Below are positions 7,319 to 12,057 of a stretch of 12,057 nucleotides of DNA, in pieces. The number at the start of each line of letters is the position of its first letter. Within the stretch, counting starts at the first letter, position 1. Below the pieces are notes generated by a model, which worked only from the letters and a program-made list of their open reading frames with translations, did not search any database and was not told where the DNA came from. Made by a program: the position numbers and the translations under genes. Origin of the DNA: Anaerolineales bacterium UBA6668 (GTDB lineage: Bacteria > Chloroflexota > Anaerolineae > Anaerolineales > UBA6668); contig DKKK01000102.1 of the NCBI GenBank assembly GCA_002455215.1, positions 1,964 to 14,020 on the forward strand. Direction: 5' to 3'.

Positions 7319-7336
7319 ATTCATAGAGTTATGAAT
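7319..7336. repeat. Inverted repeat in the precursor leader
   Basis: ATTCATA and TATGAAT are perfect 7-bp arms around a 4-nt GAGT loop, located 12 bp upstream of the AAAGGAG ribosome-binding site of the small precursor gene. It could be an operator or a weak RNA hairpin. The arms are AT-rich, so the hairpin would be marginally stable. Confidence 0.4.
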
Positions 7337-7360
7337 AGTCACTGAACAAAGGAGTTCCAA

Positions 7361-7537
7361 ATGTCATACCAAACCAATCCACTGTGCGATGTATCAGACC
7401 AAAAAGTTGTATGTGATTACCAAACACCAGATATCATTTTTGAAGCCGATTTGCAAACGCGAGCCGGTTCTCCCTTAACGGGAGGTGGGTTGGACCCACT
7501 GTTTGATGATCATAGCGGTTTTGGTGATATGCCTTAG
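7361..7537 (+). CDS. Putative RiPP (lasso-like) precursor peptide, 58 aa
   Basis: This small gene has a near-perfect SD (AAAGGAG, 7348-7354, 6 nt before ATG). The peptide has an N-terminal Cys-containing segment, then YQTPDIIFEADLQTRAGSPL (residues 20-39), then a Gly/Asp-rich tail with TGGGLDPLFDD (40-50) and HSGFGDMP at the C-terminus. The YxxPxI motif matches the leader element bound by PqqD-like recognition domains in lasso-peptide systems (consensus YxxPxLxxxGxxxxxT), and a PqqD-family protein is encoded 4 kb downstream. By leader spacing, Ala35 occupies the usual Thr(-2) place and the core would start at Ser37, putting Asp45 at ring position 9. An alternative is Thr40 at -2, with core start at Gly42 and Asp49/Asp50 at positions 8/9. 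Product class is inference; no cyclase is visible in the window. Confidence 0.7.
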   Translation: MSYQTNPLCDVSDQKVVCDYQTPDIIFEADLQTRAGSPLTGGGLDPLFDDHSGFGDMP

Positions 7538-7573
7538 AAAATAAAGCGCTCTTACGGTTCAGACAGGTTGTAA

Positions 7574-7585
7574 ATCTAATTAGAT
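7574..7585. repeat. 12-bp palindrome after precursor gene
   Basis: ATCTAATTAGAT is a perfect palindrome 37 bp after the precursor stop codon, flanked more widely by GTTGT (7567-7571) and ACAAC (7591-7595). It may be part of an RNA stem in the precursor 3' region, but there is no T-run, so I do not call a terminator. The rest of 7538-7783 shows no second precursor-like ORF and no strong promoter. Confidence 0.35.
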
Positions 7586-7783
7586 CTGGCACAACGGCAG
7601 TTACTCGCTTTCTACCTGAAAAATTGTATTTGCGTTTGTGTTGGCTAGATGGGGCTTAAGGTTATCGTTGGCGTCATAAAATAGCAAAATAAAATTTGTA
7701 ACCTTTACTGTTTTTTTATTTTATTCGCCACGCAAAAATGATGGTGTTTGTTTACCCATCAAATATTAATCAATGGTAACCTT

Positions 7784-10700
7784 ATGAAACCTGGAAAATT
7801 TATCCGTTTTACATCTATCCTGTTCGTACTATTACTGGGGATATTAAGTGTTTATACAAGTCATAGTACAGCCCAAGATAATTCTGTAAATATAACCACA
7901 CCTGTTGTCCGGCTTGAATCATCCGATTTGGCTGGTGTTTCGTTTCAGTATGTTGGGGGAGTACCGGAAGTATCTCAAACAGTTATTGAAGGAATTACAT
8001 ATTCTGAAGTTTCTTTGAAAGATGCACAACTGGCGGAAGAGCAAGGCAAGCCAAGTTTGCCAATGTTTATTGCAATGATAGGCATTCCTTATGGAGTAGA
8101 GCCTAGCCTGCATTTTACCGTTCAACCCGCGCAAATTTTGCCCCTTTCCGCACCAGTTTTACCAGCAGTCTCCCAACTGCCAGCCGAAGAAGATTTGCAA
8201 CCAGCAAAGCAAGCTTACCTACCCAGTGCAGAAATTTATCAATCTGCCGATTCCTTTCCAGATACCCCAGTTGTACTCTCTGACACCCTTCAAGTGCGTG
8301 ACCAACGCGTCGTGGTGGTGAAGATATTCCCGGTTTCTTATCAACCATCAGAATCTACTTTGCAGTGGAGCGCCCAAATTGATATTCGCATTGATTTTGT
8401 CGGCGATGCGGAATTGTCAAACCCGGCAGTAGAAGAAGTAGAGTTTGAAGGGATGTACAAAAACCTTTTAAACTATGATAGCGCCAAAGCCTGGCGCCAA
8501 AGCCTAGCCGTGCAATCTTCAGTTGCGCCCGCCAATGGAAGCGAAAGTTTGTTGGCGGTAGGCACTCGCTATCGCATTGCAGTTCCCCAAGATGGGCGGG
8601 TGAAGTTGAAAGGCTCGCAACTCACGGCAGTCGGAGCGAATTTGACCAAAACTTGTGCTGGCAACACCGCCTACCCCATTCATTTGACCGTTCAGGGGCA
8701 AGATGTGGCATATACGGTAGCGGACGGCGGTAATAATATTTTTGATATCAATATCATCAGTAACGACTATATTTTCTTCTACGGTGAAAAATTTCGTGGT
8801 GACCGCTTTGCCACACTTTTCTCAGATGAAGATGACGGATGGCTGGATTTTGCCGCATATTGGCCACTCTATGGCTTAGGCACTCAAAAGATTGAGCTTG
8901 CCGACCACTTTGAGACCATTACCGACACCAATTATTACTGGCTGAGTGTTGAATGTACGGGAGTATTACAAATGTCCACCGCGACACCGGTTACGGGCGG
9001 CACTTCCAAGAACATTTATCGGGAAACGGTGCGTTTTGAGCAACAACTTCTCCCCTGGACGCACCATTTTACTCATGCAGATTTGTGGTTTTGGTTCCGC
9101 TTGCGCTCCAGTATTAACCCAAGCTCATCAGTTTACCCATTGGCTATTTCCGATGTTGTGCCGGGCGGGGCAAATGCGACTTTCCGCGCCGAAGCAGTAT
9201 CTAGAAGTTACAACGAACTTGCCCCGAATAGAACTCTTGAGTTTAGCATTAATGGAACTTCGATTGGCTCAACCACTTGGGCAGGCAGAAGTCGTACCTT
9301 CTTCAGTACCAGTGTAACGCCAGCGCAAATTAATGATGGCGATGGGGTTGTGGATTTTCAAGCAAACATACAAACTTCATCGGCTGAACAGGATATTTAC
9401 TTCGATTTTGCGGAAGTCGAGTATGACCGCTATATGGTGGCGCAGTCCAATCGCCTAACCTTCACAGAAACGGCGGTGGGGACATTTGCTTATCAAATTA
9501 GCGGGTTCTCCGGCGTAACTGAAGATGTCGTTGCCTATGATATTACCAACCCACTCCAACCGGTACAAATTACGGGTACTTATAACTCAGGCACTGGCAC
9601 TTTCACATTTCAAGCACAAAATACCGGTACACGGCGCTTTGGTGTATTTGGTGCATCCTATCCGCCTAATGGAACGGTAACGGCTTATGCCAATACCACT
9701 TGGTCTGCTAGTTCGCATAATGCAAAATATGTCATCATCGCGCCGGATGATAGCAGTTTTATTACTGCGCTAGAACCGTTACGCACCTATCGCGCCTCCA
9801 CTTATGGAAGTGCATTGATTATCAACGTGCGTGATTTGTACAACGAGTTCACCTTTGGCATTGAACAACCCACGGCTGTCCGGCAGTTTTTGAAATCAGC
9901 CTATAATTGGCAAACCCGCCCATCTTTCGTTTTACTGGTAGGTTACGGGCACTGGAATACCAAAGGGTATAACACGGCAAGCTGGTATAGCCCAACTGCG
10001 GCTGGTACAAAGAATATTTTGACTCCCAACATGGTGTGGGCTGACCCGTGGCAAGGTAATGTGGATAGCAGTAGCTGGTTGGCGGCTGTTTCCGGCTCTG
10101 ACCCTGTACCGGATTACTTTATTGGGCGCTTACCTGCTTTTAATACCACTCAAATTACCAATTATATTAACAAGCTCATAGCTTACGAAGCTTCCTCCGC
10201 TTTTGCCAATTGGCGCAAGAATCACATCTTTGCCGCAGATAACTTGGATATTCTTGCGGGTAATTTTTGGGCATTGAGCGATGGTATTGCAAATACGTAT
10301 GTCAGTGCCGGGCGGCGACTTAAAACCTATGTATGCTCAGGTGGAGCATCTGACCCGGCTGGTTGTTATAACGGCTCAGCCGCGCGTACCAATCTAATCA
10401 ATGACCTGAATACCAAAGGTGCGCTCATTGCCAACTATGTTGGGCACGGCAGTGTGGCGCAATACGCGGACGAAGGTGTTTTGCGTATTTCAGACGTTTC
10501 CACCCTGAATAATGCCGGAAAATTGCCCATATTTGTCTCTATGGATTGTTTGGACGGCTACTATGCCTTCCCATCCAGCACCACCGGGGCAACCCCGTTA
10601 CAACCCAGCCTAACGGCTTCTTTGGTGCTTCAACAAGATGTGGGTGGTATTGCCGCTTATGCTCCAACTGGTTTGGGGATTGCCAACGGGCATGATGTGA

Positions 10701-10894
10701 TGCACAACGGTTTTTACAAGAGTATCATGGTACAAAACGCAACCAATTTGGGGCAGGCTGTTTTGCTTTCCAAAGCAGAGCTTTACGGTACGGGCTACCA
10801 TTTTGACTTGATTCACAGCTTCACAATTTTTGGCGACCCAGGTTTGCGAATTGTTTATGCAAGAGATGTGTTTTTGCCGATTATCTTGAAATAA
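7784..10894 (+). CDS. Secreted gingipain-type (C25) cysteine peptidase
   Basis: This 1036-aa exported protein is a C25-family cysteine peptidase. A signal peptide covers about residues 1-31 (KPGKFIRF basic start, SILFVLLLGILSVYTS core, STAQD end). Residues about 45-240 resemble the C25 propeptide (EEQGKPSLPMFIAMIGIPYG, then VRDQRVVVVKIFPVSYQPS). A beta-rich middle part spans 260-630. The catalytic domain (about 645-1020) starts at KYVIIAPDD and contains the expected catalytic His888 in YVGHGS and Cys922 in SMDCLDGYY, 34 residues apart, close to the spacing in gingipain R. GDPGLR near the end is also family-typical. The C-terminus DVFLPIILK resembles a tail I associate with Chloroflexota surface proteins. 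I chose ATG 7784 over an upstream TTG because the signal peptide begins there. The ribosome-binding site is weak. Specificity is unknown. Confidence 0.9.
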   Translation: MKPGKFIRFTSILFVLLLGILSVYTSHSTAQDNSVNITTPVVRLESSDLAGVSFQYVGGVPEVSQTVIEGITYSEVSLKDAQLAEEQGKPSLPMFIAMIGIPYGVEPSLHFTVQPAQILPLSAPVLPAVSQLPAEEDLQPAKQAYLPSAEIYQSADSFPDTPVVLSDTLQVRDQRVVVVKIFPVSYQPSESTLQWSAQIDIRIDFVGDAELSNPAVEEVEFEGMYKNLLNYDSAKAWRQSLAVQSSVAPANGSESLLAVGTRYRIAVPQDGRVKLKGSQLTAVGANLTKTCAGNTAYPIHLTVQGQDVAYTVADGGNNIFDINIISNDYIFFYGEKFRGDRFATLFSDEDDGWLDFAAYWPLYGLGTQKIELADHFETITDTNYYWLSVECTGVLQMSTATPVTGGTSKNIYRETVRFEQQLLPWTHHFTHADLWFWFRLRSSINPSSSVYPLAISDVVPGGANATFRAEAVSRSYNELAPNRTLEFSINGTSIGSTTWAGRSRTFFSTSVTPAQINDGDGVVDFQANIQTSSAEQDIYFDFAEVEYDRYMVAQSNRLTFTETAVGTFAYQISGFSGVTEDVVAYDITNPLQPVQITGTYNSGTGTFTFQAQNTGTRRFGVFGASYPPNGTVTAYANTTWSASSHNAKYVIIAPDDSSFITALEPLRTYRASTYGSALIINVRDLYNEFTFGIEQPTAVRQFLKSAYNWQTRPSFVLLVGYGHWNTKGYNTASWYSPTAAGTKNILTPNMVWADPWQGNVDSSSWLAAVSGSDPVPDYFIGRLPAFNTTQITNYINKLIAYEASSAFANWRKNHIFAADNLDILAGNFWALSDGIANTYVSAGRRLKTYVCSGGASDPAGCYNGSAARTNLINDLNTKGALIANYVGHGSVAQYADEGVLRISDVSTLNNAGKLPIFVSMDCLDGYYAFPSSTTGATPLQPSLTASLVLQQDVGGIAAYAPTGLGIANGHDVMHNGFYKSIMVQNATNLGQAVLLSKAELYGTGYHFDLIHSFTIFGDPGLRIVYARDVFLPIILK

Positions 10895-10912
10895 GGAGCT
10901 ATCCTTAAGCTA

Positions 10913-11407
10913 ATGATTGATTCCATGTCCACAGGTACCCTTCATCAAGTTCCGGTCGTTGGGCAAAGCATGATGCCATTAATTCGCTATGGAGACAGCA
11001 TCACGCTCGTACTGAACGAAAAACACCCCATCGTTGTCGGAGAAATTATCACTTTTTGGCAAGAGTACGCCTACACCACCCATCGCGTGGTGCAGGTAGG
11101 GCATGAGCAATTACGCACAAAGGGCGATTCTACCCTCCAAGTGGATACCCCGATTCGTGTAGAGCAGGTTTTGGGCAAAGTAAGCACTGTCTTTCGCGCA
11201 GGTAGCAAACTCCCAATGGCAAAGATTCCAGCTTTTTATCGGTTCGCACAAGCAAGAGCGAGTCTTTTGCAGGCAACCGTGAATGAAAAATTTTCCACCC
11301 AGTCGCCACTACTGGTGCGAGTTGTTCGTACCCTTTGCTCAATATTTCTATCCGGTACGAATCAAATGCTTTGGTGGCTATTTGCCGAGGAGAACTCACT
11401 CAGTTAA
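10913..11407 (+). CDS. S24/S26-type signal-peptidase-like protein
   Basis: This 164-aa protein has the core of a type I signal peptidase of the Ser/His (archaeal/SipW-like) kind: VVGQSMMPLIRYGDSI with putative nucleophile Ser19, THRVV with His57 in the place of the usual base, and RTKGDSTLQVD with Asp72 and Asp78. It lacks the usual N-terminal membrane helix; the only hydrophobic stretch is near the C-terminus (about 133-157). AAGGAG (10893-10898) overlaps the stop codon of the C25 peptidase gene and lies 14 nt before the ATG, a rather long spacing. Small S26-like proteins of this kind recur in lasso-like RiPP clusters beside PqqD genes, where their role is unclear. A processing role for the precursor or the C25 protein is possible. 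Confidence 0.82.
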   Translation: MIDSMSTGTLHQVPVVGQSMMPLIRYGDSITLVLNEKHPIVVGEIITFWQEYAYTTHRVVQVGHEQLRTKGDSTLQVDTPIRVEQVLGKVSTVFRAGSKLPMAKIPAFYRFAQARASLLQATVNEKFSTQSPLLVRVVRTLCSIFLSGTNQMLWWLFAEENSLS

Positions 11408-11452
11408 ATGGTTCAATATCCGGCATACGTGCCTAATCATGTATTGCGTATG

Positions 11453-11474
11453 TTTGCAATAGAAAAATTGCAAA
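11453..11474. repeat. Hairpin between S26-like and PqqD genes
   Basis: TTTGCAAT (11453-11460) and ATTGCAAA (11467-11474) are perfect 8-bp arms with a 6-nt loop (AGAAAA), extendable by two G-U pairs. It sits in the 104-bp spacer before the PqqD gene and lacks a T-run, so it is more likely an mRNA processing or differential-stability element than a terminator. Confidence 0.5.
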
Positions 11475-11511
11475 TGCTCTGTGTACCGACAATCCATAAA
11501 AGGATACTCTG

Positions 11512-11814
11512 ATGACAAAACCTGTTACACTTTCTCAGACATTTGCCCCCAAGCCTGGCCTTGTCGTTCAAATTTTAGGTCAAGAAGCCGTGCTAGTTCA
11601 CCCGGAGCGTGGACGGGTACAAGTGTTCAATGCAGTTGGAAGCTATATTTGGAAATTGTTGGATGGGCATAATTCGTTGAAACAAGTTGTGGTTGAGATA
11701 GAAAAGACCTATGGCATCTCTGCAGAGCGAGCGCAATCAGATGTGTTGGCATTTTGCCATCAATTGCTAGTACGTGACTTGATTGTAGTGCATGAAAACG
11801 AAGATTTAGCTTGA
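11512..11814 (+). CDS. PqqD-family protein (RiPP recognition element)
   Basis: This 100-aa protein is a stand-alone PqqD-like domain, the peptide-binding module (RRE) that captures the leader of RiPP precursors and delivers it to the modifying or cutting enzyme. Family features: AVLVHPERGRVQVFNAVGSYIWKLLDG (strand pair then N40-W47 helix start; residues 26-52), SLKQVVVEIEKTYGIS (55-70) and a C-terminal helix pair ending LLVRDLIVV (85-93). AAAGGA (11498-11503) is 8 nt before the ATG, an optimal ribosome-binding site. Its likely partner is the YxxPxI leader of the 58-aa peptide at 7361. In lasso systems the equivalent is the B1 protein; the matching B2 peptidase and cyclase would be expected downstream of the window. 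Confidence 0.88.
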   Translation: MTKPVTLSQTFAPKPGLVVQILGQEAVLVHPERGRVQVFNAVGSYIWKLLDGHNSLKQVVVEIEKTYGISAERAQSDVLAFCHQLLVRDLIVVHENEDLA

Positions 11815-11830
11815 ATCGTCAAATCGAAAA

Positions 11831-11848
11831 GTTAATCTTAAGTTAATC
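11831..11848. promoter_or_regulatory. Direct repeats, candidate response-regulator site
   Basis: GTTAATC occurs at 11831-11837 and 11842-11848, each followed by TTAA, giving two 11-bp tandem units and a degenerate third. Seven-base direct repeats with 11-bp period are the classic arrangement bound by OmpR/PhoB-family response regulators. They end just upstream of where the -35 of the promoter at 11875 would be. The regulator is not in the window. Confidence 0.5.
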
Positions 11849-11874
11849 TTAATTAAACTATTCGGTTTTTAATA

Positions 11875-11880
11875 TATAAT
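11875..11880 (+). promoter_or_regulatory. -10 element of an activator-dependent promoter
   Basis: A perfect TATAAT lies downstream of the PqqD gene. The position of the -35 (about 11852-11857, ATTAAA) has no TTGACA-like hexamer, and the tandem repeats at 11831-11848 lie immediately upstream. This suggests a promoter that needs an activator. The start site would be near 11887, ahead of the stem-loops and the possible next gene. Confidence 0.5.
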
Positions 11881-11904
11881 AGTGCTATATTCAACATGCT
11901 TGGA

Positions 11905-11939
11905 AATTGCGCGTTTTTCTTATGGGAAAAAGCGCAATT
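11905..11939. repeat. 14-bp stem-loop
   Basis: AATTGCGC (11905-11912) and TTTTTC (11914-11919) pair with GAAAAA and GCGCAATT (11926-11939), giving a 14-bp stem with one bulged G and a 6-nt loop. No T-run follows, so it is not a typical terminator. It lies about 18 nt after the predicted start of the transcript. Confidence 0.6.
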
Positions 11940-11945
11940 CTGCCC

Positions 11946-12057
11946 ATGTCAAACACATCTTATGTGTCAATACCTTCGCCAATTTTGAAATCGCACCCCT
12001 ACATAGGTCGGATTTTTGGACATTCACGAATTTTGGCGAAGGTATTGTTAAGAATAA
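11946..12057 (+). CDS. Possible start of the next gene, truncated by window edge
   Basis: From the ATG at 11946 a frame stays open to the end of the window (37 codons plus the last base), beginning MSNTSYVSIPSPILKSHPYI and continuing with a basic, Leu/Ile-rich stretch. It has no recognisable ribosome-binding site and runs through both hairpins, so it may be chance (an open frame this short is not rare). If real, context predicts a RiPP biosynthesis gene, but the visible part matches no family I can name. Confidence 0.3.
   Translation, partial: MSNTSYVSIPSPILKSHPYIGRIFGHSRILAKVLLRI
11953..11967. repeat. Short perfect hairpin adjoining the long inverted repeat
   Basis: ACACAT, loop CTT, ATGTGT form a 6-bp stem that abuts the long inverted repeat beginning at 11968, so the two helices could stack. 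Confidence 0.45.
11968..12047. repeat. 80-bp element with 15-bp perfect inverted ends
   Basis: CAATACCTTCGCCAA (11968-11982) and TTGGCGAAGGTATTG (12033-12047) are perfect inverted arms separated by 50 bp. The interior has further pairing (AAATC 11988-11992 with GATTT 12011-12015; CCT with AGG at the tip), so as RNA it would form a long irregular hairpin. As DNA it could be a small palindromic or MITE-like repeat, but no target-site duplication is visible. Confidence 0.65.

Larger units (their letters stand above)
7016..7360. other. AT-rich intergenic region upstream of RiPP-like precursor
   Basis: This 345-bp stretch is AT-rich and has no credible gene. It contains a promoter candidate (7264-7292), a perfect inverted repeat (7319-7336), an SD (7348-7354), and a distant inverted pair TTGCGTC (7202-7208) / GACGCAA (7238-7244). 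No terminator for the preceding gene could be identified with confidence. Confidence 0.5.

Noticed and set aside
7748..7783. TTG start 36 nt upstream for the C25 peptidase
   Set aside because: The signal peptide with its basic start fits the ATG at 7784; the upstream residues add nothing typical.
8946..9317. 123-codon plus-strand ORF within the C25 gene
   Set aside because: It is an alternative-frame shadow of a well-supported long gene, without its own ribosome-binding site or domain.

Overview
The window looks like chromosomal DNA of a moderate-GC bacterium, most likely a Chloroflexota (Chloroflexi). This rests on a PadR/ABC/FtsX-type export operon, a secreted gingipain-type C25 peptidase ending in an LPxxLK-like tail, and a RiPP-like small peptide beside S26 and PqqD genes. 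I recall this combination from that phylum but could not check it by search. No rRNA, tRNA, CRISPR array or complete mobile element was seen.

Layout: positions 1-307 (minus strand) hold the 5' part of an EamA/DMT-family transporter, with an extended -10 promoter and a Shine-Dalgarno (SD) site. A divergent 472-bp gap carries a near-consensus sigma70-type promoter and a perfect 16-bp palindrome. Positions 780-5575 form a compact plus-strand operon: PadR-like regulator with an AT-hook-like tail, MacB/LolD-type ABC ATPase, an 854-aa double-FtsX permease, a DUF1801 protein and a PhnB-like VOC protein. The last four genes overlap or lie within 18 bp of each other, and PadR precedes them by 30 bp. 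From about 5790 to 7015 there is a promoter with an inverted repeat at its start site, a solo IS630-type helix-turn-helix protein with a possible N-terminal membrane anchor, a terminator, and a small two-helix membrane protein with an FN3-like loop.

The most interesting part is 7260-12057, which I read as one end of a RiPP (lasso-like) biosynthetic locus. A 58-aa ORF at 7361-7537 has a strong SD and a lasso-type YxxPxI leader motif, followed by a Gly/Asp-rich C-terminus. After it come a secreted C25 cysteine peptidase with visible catalytic His and Cys, a soluble signal-peptidase-like (S26) protein, and a PqqD-family RiPP recognition element. The window stops just after a new promoter region that has 11-bp-spaced direct repeats, several stem-loops and the start of a possible next gene. 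The cyclase and B2 peptidase expected for a lasso system are not in the window and would have to lie downstream.
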